DNA of 64,000 nt. It comes from Catalimonadaceae bacterium JC749 (GTDB lineage: Bacteria > Bacteroidota > Bacteroidia > Cytophagales > Cyclobacteriaceae). The translations under genes were made by a program, and so were the position numbers. Positions 8,883-18,354 of the stretch are shown in pieces. Location of the stretch: contig JAJNNC010000001.1 in NCBI GenBank assembly GCA_021730635.1, positions 1,116,001-1,180,000 on the forward strand. Reading direction: 5' to 3'. Within the stretch, counting starts at the first letter, position 1. Each line of letters starts with the position of its first letter. The notes beneath the pieces were generated by a model that did no database searches, was not told where the DNA came from, and worked only from the letters and a program-made list of their open reading frames with translations.

Positions 8883-9533
8883 TTATAGACCTATGGCTAT
8901 ATAGGCTTGAAGGACCGAGTTTTTTGATTCCGACAATAATGCTTCTGAAATTGTACCGTCTGCTACTTGTGCCAGCCCCAGATCATAACGAACACCAAGT
9001 GTGACTGCCTCCAGATCGGCGCCTATACCCACAGCCAAACCATAATCCCAGGTATTAAATCGGTCTCTGTCTATTTCTTCAACCTCAGTATCAAAGGTGC
9101 CGTCTACATCTGTACTGGCGCCAATTAGATAACTGGCATAGGGCCCGACATGAAGATTGAGCACTTCGCCAATGGTAACTTTTGCCAACAAAGGAATTTC
9201 CAGATAGCTCAGATTAAATTTGACATCTCCTTCTGCATTGACCAGATCTGCAATACCATCATCTTCACCGTAAGTAACCCTGTTTCCTTTGGTAGTGAAC
9301 AAAATTTCAGGCTGAATACTGAAATATTCTCCTACGGCTAACTCTGTGAACAAACCAACATTGAACCCCAGCTTTGCGTTTTTACTACCAATTTCAGAGG
9401 TGTAAAAATTTGATAAGTTAACACCACCCTTGATCCCAACTCTGGAGTCTTCCGACTGCGCCTTGGTAAGGAATGGCATGAAGAGAAAAGGAATTACAAA
9501 CAAATAGAGGTAGGTTTTTTTGAATTTTTCCAT
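8883..9533 (-). CDS. PorT-like outer-membrane beta-barrel protein
   Basis: A 216-residue protein with a signal peptide (hydrophobic 9-21, cut after TKAQS). Then come alternating hydrophobic strands with the usual barrel-family landmarks: GIKGGVNLSNF near the mature N-terminus, FSIQPEILFTTKG, LSYLEIPLLAKV, LHVGPYASYLIGA, DYGLAVGIGAD and VRYDLGL near the end. This matches the outer-membrane-beta-barrel (PorT-like) domain that is very abundant in Bacteroidota. There is nothing to tell the ligand or role. It is divergent from deoC across a 104-bp gap with a long inverted repeat. Confidence 0.88.
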   Translation of the reverse strand: MEKFKKTYLYLFVIPFLFMPFLTKAQSEDSRVGIKGGVNLSNFYTSEIGSKNAKLGFNVGLFTELAVGEYFSIQPEILFTTKGNRVTYGEDDGIADLVNAEGDVKFNLSYLEIPLLAKVTIGEVLNLHVGPYASYLIGASTDVDGTFDTEVEEIDRDRFNTWDYGLAVGIGADLEAVTLGVRYDLGLAQVADGTISEALLSESKNSVLQAYIAIGL

Positions 9534-9558
9534 AACTAAAAAAATTAAAATTATTCAA

Positions 9559-9595
9559 AAAGCTTTAATATTGTATACGAGAATACAAAAGCTTT
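9559..9595. promoter_or_regulatory. Inverted repeat in the porT-like/deoC divergent gap
   Basis: Inner arms TTGTAT (9571-9576) and ATACAA (9583-9588) around ACGAGA, flanked on both sides by the palindrome AAAGCTTT (9559-9566 and 9588-9595). The layout suggests a regulator-binding site or an imperfect hairpin shared by the two divergent promoters. No known regulator motif is recognised. Confidence 0.4.
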
Positions 9596-9637
9596 GTTAT
9601 TAATAACTGCCAACGAGCGGGTTACTACACAATATTC

Positions 9638-10300
9638 ATGGAGCATTTAAACAGATTTTTGGAGTACACTAATCTTTCTCCTGTACTCACCTATCAAGCG
9701 GTTGATCGTATGGTAGAGGAGGCTAAAACCTTTCATTTTGTAGGTTTGTGTCTGCCCCCTTTCTGGGTTAAAAAGGCCAAACGGGATCTGGGTGATTCCA
9801 ATATTCGCATGGTTACTGTAGTAGGGTTTCCCTTGGGTTATCAAATGACAGAAACTAAAATTGTAGAAATTCAAAAAGCACTGGACAACGGAGCCGATGA
9901 ATTAGACGTAGTCATGAACATTTCTGCTTTTAAATCGGGGATGCCCTGGGTAAAAGTAGAATTAGCAAAATGTGCTCATCTGATTCATGAACAGGAAGCC
10001 TTGCTCAAGGTTATCATTGAGACGGCCTATCTTTCTGATGCTGAAATTCAGCGTGCTACTAAACTATGTGCTGACGCCGGAGCCGATTTTGTCAAAACCT
10101 CTACAGGATATGCACCACAGGGAGCGACCCTGCATCACGTCAAGTTGATACGGAGTATGCTGCCTGCTCAGGTTGGGATTAAAGCTGCTGGTGGTATAAA
10201 AACCCATCAACAGGCGTTGGCCATGATACAGGCAGGAGCCGATAGGATTGGAGCTTCTTCGGCCGTAGATATTATCAGGCAGCAGCATACCGGAGCGTAA
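9638..10300 (+). CDS. deoC: Deoxyribose-phosphate aldolase
   Basis: A 220-residue class I aldolase that cleaves 2-deoxyribose-5-phosphate to glyceraldehyde-3-phosphate and acetaldehyde in deoxynucleoside catabolism. The Schiff-base lysine is K153 in FVKTSTGYAPQGAT. The proton-relay residues are D90 in DELDVVMNI and K182 in GIKAAGGIKT. Length matches the short bacterial DeoC form. No other deo genes are adjacent. It ends 12 bp before the stop of the convergent sensor kinase gene. An inverted repeat upstream may control it. Confidence 0.95.
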   Translation: MEHLNRFLEYTNLSPVLTYQAVDRMVEEAKTFHFVGLCLPPFWVKKAKRDLGDSNIRMVTVVGFPLGYQMTETKIVEIQKALDNGADELDVVMNISAFKSGMPWVKVELAKCAHLIHEQEALLKVIIETAYLSDAEIQRATKLCADAGADFVKTSTGYAPQGATLHHVKLIRSMLPAQVGIKAAGGIKTHQQALAMIQAGADRIGASSAVDIIRQQHTGA

Positions 10301-10312
10301 ATTGTTTTATTG

Positions 10313-12541
10313 TTAAAGGTCATGGGTTTTGCTGGCAGGTAGCGTAAAATAGAACGAACTGCCTTTATTTTTTTGGCTTTCCACCCAGATCGTGCCTCCA
10401 TTACTTTCAACGAAATCCTTGCTCAATAATAAGCCCAAGCCTGTCCCTTTTTCCCCTGAAGTACCCTTGGTGGAGTAACCTTGCCCTGTAAACAGCTTTT
10501 TTTGATCCTGAACTTCCATACCAACGCCTGTATCTTTTACTGACATTTGCATGAACCCTCCTCCTACTTTTTCTGCATAAAGGTTGACCTTACCTCCATC
10601 GGGAGTAAATTTAATGGCATTGGCTACTAGATTTCTCAGTACCAGTTTAATCATATCCTGATCTGCATAGGCCTTTGCGGTACTATGAATATGATGGGTA
10701 AGGGAAATATTCTTTTGAGAGGCTGGCGCCTGAAGCAGTTCTATGGTTTCTTCAGCTATCCACTGCAGGTTGATTTCCCTGGGGTGAGGTCCCATGCCTT
10801 GCATCTGGCTTTTAGCCCAAACCAACAGATTGTCGAGCAGATTATGGCTTTGATGCAGCCGCTGGGTAAGTTCTGGGATCACCTGCTGGATTTCCTGTTG
10901 TGACAGATGCCCTTCCTGCAACAGGATCAGCAACCCATGCAAGGAATTTAAAGGACTGCGAAGATCGTGAGAAATGACGGAGAACAACCTATCCTTGGCT
11001 TGATTCAGTCTTTCCAGATTTTGCTTCTGAGCTTCAATCTCTGCGTTGGCTGTAGATAAATCTTCAGCAATGGCTGAAATTTCCTTGTTCTTCTGACTTA
11101 ATAAGGCATTTGCTTTTTGTTCTTTCTGTTTACCCATTAAAAAAGTAAAAGCAAGCCCCAACAGCAGCGCAGACCCAATAATAAACACATTGCGTAGTGC
11201 CTTTTGCAGCGATACTTGCTGGGCTTGCCACTCGTTCTGGCGCCTGAGCACTGCATTTTCCGCCTCCATCTTCTCAATTTCATAATTAAATTTAATTTCT
11301 TCCAGCTTTTTGATATTCTCCTCATTGAGCAGACTATCTTTATATTGTGTGAAGAGTTTATGATATTGAAATGCGTTTTCAAAATCTCCTAAAGCCTGAA
11401 ACGACTGGTACAGGGTTTCTGATGCATTTTTTGCATAGCCTTTGGCTTGCATGGTAGCCGCCAGCTGCAAACTCTCCTGAGCATATTTTATAGAAAGAGG
11501 GTATTGTCCGGATTTCAGAAAGGCATTAGCCATACCATTGAGCGTCAGTACTTTCCCCTGCTGATATCCTATGGCTCGCAGCAAGGTCAACGCTTCCTGA
11601 TAGTGCTGTTGGGCTAAAGCATATTTTTCCCGTAAAGCATAAATATCTCCTATACTGGTTAAAGCAGCAGCAATACCTTGTCTATCATTTAAGTCATTAT
11701 AGATTTCCTTGGCCTTGTGAAAATTAGCTAAGGCCAGAGAATCTTTATCTTGGGCTGCGAAAACATTGCCCATATTTACATAAGCATGCGCCACTCCTTT
11801 CCGGTCGTTGATCTCCTGTTGAATATCCTGGGCCTTTCGATAATAGATTAGCGCCTCTTCATGCTTCTCCTGGTCATTATAGATGACACCCAGATTATTG
11901 TAGGCACCAGCCAGTTCTAGCTTGCTCCCCATGCTCTCATAAGATTTTAGTGCTTTCAGGTTGTATTCCAGGGCTTTTACCAAATCACCCTGGCTATAAT
12001 AGATGACCCCCATGTTGGTATAGGCTATGGCAATCCCACGCTTGTATCCTAACTTTTCATTAATTTCTAAAGCTTTATGCTGGTATTCTAAAGCTTTTGC
12101 ATAATAGCCCTGACTACGATGAATAACCCCCAGCCCCCCATAGGCGCGCGCAATACCGTGCAGGTCATCAACCTTCTGGCTTATGTCTAACGCATAAGTC
12201 ACTTTTTCCAGGGCTGAATCATACTTATCCTGTACCCAATAGCCAATGCCAAGGTTGAAGGAAGCCACCGACAATCTTCTTTCATCTTTCAAGGCTGTAG
12301 CCAATTGATAGGCTTGTTGTCCTATAGCAACACTTTTAGCGGGTTTGACATACCAGTATGCTTTGCTCAGTTGGGTAAGTATAGAAAGTCGAGCAGTATC
12401 CTGGGTTGTTTTTTCTAAGGCATGATGGAGACTATCTATTTGTAGGGTTTGGGAAAAAACTTCGAAAAAAAGTCCAATGGTAAGGATATTAACAAATATG
12501 AGTATTTTTCTTATACTGTTACTGATGCTCATAACCTTCAA
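10313..12541 (-). CDS. TPR-containing sensor histidine kinase
   Basis: A 742-residue membrane kinase. A signal/anchor helix (about 12-29) is followed by roughly nine TPR units at residues 50-390, many with the G-xxYxxQGxYxKALEY pattern. Then come a short coiled coil, one transmembrane helix (about 455-475), a second coiled coil and a HisKA domain with H525 in FSVISHDLRSPLNSLHG. The HATPase_c domain has the N box NLVANAIKFTPDGG, the G1 box VKDTGVGM and the G2 box GTGLGL. The TPR array should be periplasmic. No response regulator is adjacent, so the partner is unknown. This architecture is common in Cytophagales. The start at 12541 or the ATG three codons later are both possible. Confidence 0.92.
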   Translation of the reverse strand: MKVMSISNSIRKILIFVNILTIGLFFEVFSQTLQIDSLHHALEKTTQDTARLSILTQLSKAYWYVKPAKSVAIGQQAYQLATALKDERRLSVASFNLGIGYWVQDKYDSALEKVTYALDISQKVDDLHGIARAYGGLGVIHRSQGYYAKALEYQHKALEINEKLGYKRGIAIAYTNMGVIYYSQGDLVKALEYNLKALKSYESMGSKLELAGAYNNLGVIYNDQEKHEEALIYYRKAQDIQQEINDRKGVAHAYVNMGNVFAAQDKDSLALANFHKAKEIYNDLNDRQGIAAALTSIGDIYALREKYALAQQHYQEALTLLRAIGYQQGKVLTLNGMANAFLKSGQYPLSIKYAQESLQLAATMQAKGYAKNASETLYQSFQALGDFENAFQYHKLFTQYKDSLLNEENIKKLEEIKFNYEIEKMEAENAVLRRQNEWQAQQVSLQKALRNVFIIGSALLLGLAFTFLMGKQKEQKANALLSQKNKEISAIAEDLSTANAEIEAQKQNLERLNQAKDRLFSVISHDLRSPLNSLHGLLILLQEGHLSQQEIQQVIPELTQRLHQSHNLLDNLLVWAKSQMQGMGPHPREINLQWIAEETIELLQAPASQKNISLTHHIHSTAKAYADQDMIKLVLRNLVANAIKFTPDGGKVNLYAEKVGGGFMQMSVKDTGVGMEVQDQKKLFTGQGYSTKGTSGEKGTGLGLLLSKDFVESNGGTIWVESQKNKGSSFYFTLPASKTHDL

Positions 12542-12662
12542 TTTATGGCTTTTTCTTAGATGAATTCATGTTTATACATTCATAAACACACAAGTAACTC
12601 AAAATCGTAATTATTTTTAACCAGACAGGGAAAATCTACTTTTAATAAAAACGATATTGCTT

Positions 12663-12950
12663 ATGGAAGATCTCACGAAAAAAGTACATTACTCTATTAA
12701 CGTGAAAGGTAAGGTGCAAGGTGTATTCTACAGAGCCAGTACGAAAGAAATTGCTGATCAACTGGATATCAAAGGATGGGTACGCAACGAAAGAGACGGA
12801 TCCGTTCTTATTGAGGCAGAAGGTACAGAAAGTCAGATAAACTCATTTTTAGATTGGTGCCGGCAAGGACCACAGTATGCCCGGGTTGAGAAGATAACCT
12901 GGAAGGAAAAACCCCTGGAAGGGTTTCATCAGTTTTCTATAGAAAGGTAA
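12663..12950 (+). CDS. acyP: Acylphosphatase
   Basis: A 95-residue cytoplasmic enzyme that hydrolyses carboxyl-phosphate bonds such as acetyl phosphate. The catalytic Arg is in VQGVFYRASTKEIA and the catalytic Asn in GWVRNERDGSV, both in the canonical spacing. The whole length is the acylphosphatase fold. The ATG at 12663 is preferred over an in-frame TTG two codons upstream. It is convergent with tamB, with stops only a few bases apart and no terminator visible between them. Confidence 0.93.
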   Translation: MEDLTKKVHYSINVKGKVQGVFYRASTKEIADQLDIKGWVRNERDGSVLIEAEGTESQINSFLDWCRQGPQYARVEKITWKEKPLEGFHQFSIER

Positions 12951-12953
12951 ACC

Positions 12954-15900
12954 TTATTCTTCTCCTCTTTTTTTCTTTTGGCTACTTTCTATGACAGTAT
13001 CCTGAGGGGGTGCGCTTACATTATTATCTTCTTCCTCCTCTTCAACAGGTCTTGACCTAAGCACATTGTCACTTCTCTTTCCAAAGAGCTCATCGAAGGA
13101 TTTCTGATAATAAACGGAAACGCCTTTGTTATCTTCCACTTGTCTTAACAGAGAGTTTTGTTCAGGCTCACGGAATATTCTGATGTTTAAGTTTCCACTC
13201 CTGTCAATACGGTATAATACTTCAAACTGCCCCATAAAACCACCGGAGCCACTGTTGCTGCTTCCACCCTGACCACCATCAATGGTAGTGGTACCTCCCA
13301 CACTCACCGTGAGGCGGTCATTGAATAAGCTCTTGGACAGTTCTACATCCAGGTTTCGATCTGCCAGTGCCGTTTGTCCAGCTTGATTTTCATCCGACTG
13401 CAAGCCTACATTGACTTCTACGCCTCCCAGATATTGTTCGGTCAGGCTACTTAGTTGAGTGGAGAGCAACTGGCTGACACTGCTATCTATCTTTTCATTC
13501 ACACTGGCCAGCGTTCCACCTCCTTCACTGGTGCCGAGGCCCCCTGAGGTAGGAATAAAGCGGTTTAACACAATCAAACCGAATACCTGTTTGTATAATT
13601 CTGTTTCGTTTTGCTGGATTTGAAGAATTATATCCTGTACCAATTGTACACTGGCTCCTCCGGAAGCCAGTTCCGGTGCCTCTATATCAAAAGAAAGCTG
13701 AGGGGCATCCAGGGTTCCGGAAATATTCAGCAAAACATTCACCTCCTGTTCTGTGGTAACTGCTTGTTTTACTTGCGGATTCTGCATCATATCTGGCGTA
13801 AAAAGACCTTCCAGCGTAGTTTCCGCTGTATATACTGCTGTTAAATTCATATCTGCATTGGCAGGGTCTCCTGTCCAGGAGATAGTACTTCCTTCTCTGA
13901 CAGTAAACTCTTTTCTCACCAGTCCGGCAAAACTCAACTGATATGAACCACTGTTCAACTCATAGGTGCCTTGCATATTAATATCCCCAGTAGGAGTCAT
14001 GTCGATTTGTAAATCCGCCTCTCCAGAAGCCACGACCTGGTCACCGTTGACTGGGTCGATCAGGATCGTAAACCGGGCTTGGGGATTGATGGTTACGTGG
14101 GTAGACAAGTCAAATCCACTGACAACCACAGAATCTCCTGAGGCCACCGTTTGCACTGAATCAGCAGTAACAGAGTCCGCTGCCAAAAAGGCATTTTTGT
14201 CTACAAATTCTATAAAGTTTGCCTGGCTCACTTCTTCGTCTCCTCCTACGGTTGAAATAACCATATCGGTACCTTCATCTACGCCCACATCACCCGTAAT
14301 TACAAGATTACTCACCGGACCTTCCATCTCCATGCTGGCAGTGGCTACAGCCCTTCCATAAAAATTCGGATTTTCATATTCTTCGCTGTTAACAGCGATG
14401 AACTCCTGAGTTTTGAAACTTAAATCTACGGTAGGATCTGTCAGATTTGTGAAGTTGACAGTACCCGCGAGGGTAGCCGGATTTCGTGCAGAATCCAAAA
14501 CCGTGAAATCGTTAAGCCGGATTACCTTTCCTTCAAACCCGATTGTCTGCTCGGGAAGGTAATAAGGGGTACCGGTGATTGTGGTTCTTAACAGCACCTC
14601 ATCTGCCACAGCAAACTGACCATTGATCACCGGATCTGTCGGACTGCCGGTGATTTTCATGTTGGCCCTTAACACTCCTTCCAACTCGGCGATCAGATCT
14701 TCTGCGAATACCTGCCAGGGTTCCAGTTGCAGTTGGTTTAAATCTAGCTGTAAGTCAAGATTATCCTGCTCAGCTGCCAGGTTATAACTTCCTTCTACCT
14801 TCAGATCATTGTTGGGTCCCTGCAACGTCATTAACAGGCTCATCAAATCTTTTCCTTCCGACTCAGGGCTATCTTTTTGGGCATTTACCTTGAAGTCGCC
14901 AATATCCTGATTCTTTACTTCTAAATCATTGATAGCAAGTGCAGCTGTAATCTTTCCGGGAACAAACATATTTTCTACCAATACATCACCTTCCAGCAAA
15001 CCTTTCACCCCATATTCTTCCAAATCAAAAGCATCCAGGAACGGGCCTAACGCTAATTGGCTGATTGCTAACTTCAGATCACTTTTGCCATTGCTATTAT
15101 CGGTAGTAACGAATATTTCCTGACCGTCCTGGTGCAGAAAAAACTCATTGATATTTAAATAGTCCGTGGCATAAACCAGGGTAGCATCCGGCGGAATCTG
15201 CCATGCTTGATCCCGCAACACGAGTTCTGACTCCTTAAGCCTTAAAGTGGTGGTATCTCCCCGGCTGCTCAACAAGGCAGCCAGATCCAGGCGATAAGGA
15301 GAATCTTCAGCACCCATTTTAAGATTAAAATCTAAATCGGTGGTGGTTAGTTTTTGCCTGGAAGCTGGCATATTTCTATCGGTGGAGCCTGACAAGCTAC
15401 CTGCAAATAATACTTCCGGTATGGTGGTACCCCCTACTTTGGTGTAATTTGTCTCTAAGGTCAGGTCAATTGTTTTTTCTGTAGTATGCGCATTGATAAA
15501 CAAGCTATCGATGGCATTCTCACCATAGGTAATATGAGGGGCTTTCAGGTCCAGTTGTAAGCTTCTCTCCCGGCTGTTAAAGCTACCTTCACTATGCAAC
15601 GGTTCGGGGATGGTAAGCTCAGGAACAAAAGCCATCGCCAGCACGGGGGTCTTTTCAATGTCAAAGGTAAACTCAAGATGCTGGAGCGGACTATCATTGG
15701 TCTTGACGGTGTCTACACCACTGGCAGGAGTTTCGTAAGCGGCGAAATAATGCTGCTGAAAATCCTCTATGGCTACCGGCAGATGCTCCATATCAAATTG
15801 ACCGGTAAGTCTGGCTTGCATCTCATCAGAATTTAGCAGAATAGTACGGGTGTCTCCGTTTTTTTCCGCTGTCAGCATGAGCGAATCCATATGATACTCT

Positions 15901-17990
15901 GCCGTGTCTTTGATTACATGCATATCTGACATGCGGACATAGCCCACAATATCATCAGGTGTGTTGCCCCTGGCCTCAGCTTTTACCAATACATTCTGAA
16001 CAATCACACTGTCATTGACCAGATGCAGACGAAACAGGTTCGCATTTTTAAGCTGCAAATTCATGGCATAGCGAGGGTCATTTTTCTTCAGAGAAGCCTT
16101 TGCATTTAGATGCAATTCCATCAGGCTGTCCTGATATGCCATTTCTGCCTGAAGGCTGTCTTTTACCAGCAAAGATTGCAGGGTCAGATCCTGGTAAGTA
16201 TAGTCATTGTAGTCGAATCGGTCTACAGTTAGTTTTACGTCGGCACGGTTCAGTGTTGTATCCTGAGGCGACATGATAGACTGGGCCGCAGCGGTAGCAT
16301 GAAAAGTAAGCTGCCCGTAAGCATTAGCAACACTATCCGGATTTCCCAGTACTTTCATCAACTGACGGATATCCAACCGTTCTCCTGAAAGCTGCGCATT
16401 GATATCGGCTACATTATTTTTATTCTGTTTATAATTGGCCACTGTCACCAGTTCTCCTAACCCTGACTGTACTTTTGCATCGGCTTTCAGGTCGTTCAGA
16501 TAGCCTTCCGCGCTGGCTGTCAACACAAGGGGTTCGTTCCCCATATTTTGTAAATATTGGTCCACAGAGTCGTCTGTAAACTGTTGGATAAAACCCAGGT
16601 CAGCTTTTAGCGCTTCCAGATTCATACTAAAATAAGGGGATTCCTGAGAGGCTGAATCCAGAGCCTGGGGCAGGTTACTGAAAGCCATCGTTGCATTCAG
16701 AGATGCTTTGTCCTCTATATTGAATAAAAGGTTGTTCACTTCTCCTGCGCCATCCGCTATGTGAATTTGCCAGCTTAAGGTGGGAGAAAGCTGACGTACA
16801 GCAGGCAAGCTATCCAATGCATCGGTAAAATAGGCAGCATCGGCCATACCGATGATTGTCTGGTTAAACTCAGAATCAAATTTCAGGCTTTTCACCAGTT
16901 CCTGCATATCATCTGCCAGCGTCATAGATATTTGCATCCCCCCCTTCAACTGGCTGTGGGAGGTCTCCAGGCTCAACAGTTCTCCGGCTACCTGTGGCAT
17001 ATCCACCTGAGCACGGGCTTCCAGCTTTTTCAATGCAAAACCACTGTTTACTTCTGTAAAGGCAAGTTGCTGTAAATGCAACTGAATATCGTTTTCCCCT
17101 ATTTGTAAGTCTTCCACACTGGTGTTCAGGTCCTCCAAAGCCATATTCTCAAAATTAAGCTGTTGGCTTTCCGCCACATCCGTTTGCTTAACCCGGTAAG
17201 TAATCTGGCTGTTAGTAATATTCAATTCATTGAGCGCATAGGCAAAGCCACTGGGGTTAAGGACGTCCGCAGAATCTAAAGCGACGGTATCCGCTGGGGC
17301 AGCATCCGCTGCGGCAGCTACCGCGGTAGTATCTACTGCGGCAGTATCCACTGCAGCAGCCGCATTAGCCACCGCAGAATCCGCGGTGGCAGGAGGTACA
17401 GCCATGGCAAACTGTAATCCATCGATAGTCAGTTCATCGCCCTGTATGTAGCTTTCTTCTAGCCCCAGCGTTTCAAACAGCATAGCCAGTTTGTTCAGCG
17501 CCAGGTTCATCTCTGTCCCTTCTGCCTCATAATCAAAGCGGATGTTATTGAGGGCAATTCTGTAGAGGTCAAAAGTCCAGGCGGAAGTCGTTGTATCAGC
17601 CGGTTGCGGATCTTCAGAAGCAAAGGCTTCCGGAATAAAAGCAAAATTCAGATCCTCCTGCCCCTCCAACTGATACAGGTTGATGTAGACACCTGTTATC
17701 TCGATGAGCCTGACATAAATGGTTTTATTAAAGAGAGCGCTGGGCTCGATATTGAGCCGAAACTGCTTGACATAGAGCAAGGTATCCTGCTGCTGGTCTT
17801 CCACATACACTCCATCCAGCACAACTTCGTCGAACCAGTCTATGTCTAACCCATCTAGTGATACTTTAGTATTTAATTGTTTGGAAAGTTGCTCGGAGAT
17901 TTTTCCAGTCACCCAGCGTTGCACCGGGGGGGTTCGAAAAGCTATATAGATAATGGCCCAAAGGGCCACCAATATACCAAAGATGACCAA
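12954..17990 (-). CDS. TamB-family translocation/assembly module protein
   Basis: A protein of at least 1,678 residues: one N-terminal inner-membrane helix, a very long beta-rich periplasmic body and a C-terminal DUF490/TamB domain. The last ~400 residues contain the typical ITGDVGVDEGTD, INPQARFTILIDP and GTYELNSGSYQLSFAGLV patterns, and the end has the barrel-like GNLNIRIFREPEQ. TamB-type proteins bridge the inner and outer membranes and are linked to outer-membrane protein assembly and phospholipid transport. An Ala/Asp/Thr-rich low-complexity insert lies near residues 200-245. The start is uncertain. TTG at 17990 puts the helix at the very N-terminus, the frame stays open upstream to 18125 without ATG, and the first in-frame ATG is about residue 160. 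No tamA neighbour is in the window. Confidence 0.9.
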   Translation of the reverse strand: MVIFGILVALWAIIYIAFRTPPVQRWVTGKISEQLSKQLNTKVSLDGLDIDWFDEVVLDGVYVEDQQQDTLLYVKQFRLNIEPSALFNKTIYVRLIEITGVYINLYQLEGQEDLNFAFIPEAFASEDPQPADTTTSAWTFDLYRIALNNIRFDYEAEGTEMNLALNKLAMLFETLGLEESYIQGDELTIDGLQFAMAVPPATADSAVANAAAAVDTAAVDTTAVAAAADAAPADTVALDSADVLNPSGFAYALNELNITNSQITYRVKQTDVAESQQLNFENMALEDLNTSVEDLQIGENDIQLHLQQLAFTEVNSGFALKKLEARAQVDMPQVAGELLSLETSHSQLKGGMQISMTLADDMQELVKSLKFDSEFNQTIIGMADAAYFTDALDSLPAVRQLSPTLSWQIHIADGAGEVNNLLFNIEDKASLNATMAFSNLPQALDSASQESPYFSMNLEALKADLGFIQQFTDDSVDQYLQNMGNEPLVLTASAEGYLNDLKADAKVQSGLGELVTVANYKQNKNNVADINAQLSGERLDIRQLMKVLGNPDSVANAYGQLTFHATAAAQSIMSPQDTTLNRADVKLTVDRFDYNDYTYQDLTLQSLLVKDSLQAEMAYQDSLMELHLNAKASLKKNDPRYAMNLQLKNANLFRLHLVNDSVIVQNVLVKAEARGNTPDDIVGYVRMSDMHVIKDTAEYHMDSLMLTAEKNGDTRTILLNSDEMQARLTGQFDMEHLPVAIEDFQQHYFAAYETPASGVDTVKTNDSPLQHLEFTFDIEKTPVLAMAFVPELTIPEPLHSEGSFNSRERSLQLDLKAPHITYGENAIDSLFINAHTTEKTIDLTLETNYTKVGGTTIPEVLFAGSLSGSTDRNMPASRQKLTTTDLDFNLKMGAEDSPYRLDLAALLSSRGDTTTLRLKESELVLRDQAWQIPPDATLVYATDYLNINEFFLHQDGQEIFVTTDNSNGKSDLKLAISQLALGPFLDAFDLEEYGVKGLLEGDVLVENMFVPGKITAALAINDLEVKNQDIGDFKVNAQKDSPESEGKDLMSLLMTLQGPNNDLKVEGSYNLAAEQDNLDLQLDLNQLQLEPWQVFAEDLIAELEGVLRANMKITGSPTDPVINGQFAVADEVLLRTTITGTPYYLPEQTIGFEGKVIRLNDFTVLDSARNPATLAGTVNFTNLTDPTVDLSFKTQEFIAVNSEEYENPNFYGRAVATASMEMEGPVSNLVITGDVGVDEGTDMVISTVGGDEEVSQANFIEFVDKNAFLAADSVTADSVQTVASGDSVVVSGFDLSTHVTINPQARFTILIDPVNGDQVVASGEADLQIDMTPTGDINMQGTYELNSGSYQLSFAGLVRKEFTVREGSTISWTGDPANADMNLTAVYTAETTLEGLFTPDMMQNPQVKQAVTTEQEVNVLLNISGTLDAPQLSFDIEAPELASGGASVQLVQDIILQIQQNETELYKQVFGLIVLNRFIPTSGGLGTSEGGGTLASVNEKIDSSVSQLLSTQLSSLTEQYLGGVEVNVGLQSDENQAGQTALADRNLDVELSKSLFNDRLTVSVGGTTTIDGGQGGSSNSGSGGFMGQFEVLYRIDRSGNLNIRIFREPEQNSLLRQVEDNKGVSVYYQKSFDELFGKRSDNVLRSRPVEEEEEDNNVSAPPQDTVIESSQKKKRGEE

Positions 17991-18354
17991 CAGTCTTTGT
18001 GCCCATTTGGGCAGGTGTGATGTATGTTCTTCCTGGGAGCTAATAATAGTAAATTGTTTGTTGAAAAAATTTGCTACGCAGACACTAAAAAAAATTGAGC
18101 AGACTAAGCTGCCATATCTTAGTAATTAACCAACAGACTGTTTAAATAGTTTTCAACGAAAAGTTTTCACCTAATAAACCAATGTTCGTGCAATTGTCGT
18201 TATACATAGTTGCTACCGCACAAAAAAGTAAAGCAGTATGCTGCTAATTTGTTACAAATACCTATAAATTTTGCTATAGTTTATTTTAATAACGATAAAT
18301 TTCCATAATTATGCATGAATTTATGGGTGTGTTTGCTTTATTATTTACTTGACT
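17991..18354. other. Divergent intergenic region of tamB and the DUF58 operon
   Basis: A gap of 364 bp. Its left 135 bp remain open in the tamB frame and probably encode part of the TamB N-terminus. The remainder is AT-rich and must hold both promoters. I find no perfect TTTG-N19-21-TAnnTTTG promoter, no long palindrome, no RNA gene and no repeat. Neither strand has a convincing extra gene. Confidence 0.5.

Noticed and set aside
13966-14361. 131-codon plus-strand frame inside tamB
   Set aside because: It lies antisense to a convincing conserved gene and its translation has the Ser/Thr/Pro-rich look of a reverse-strand shadow.
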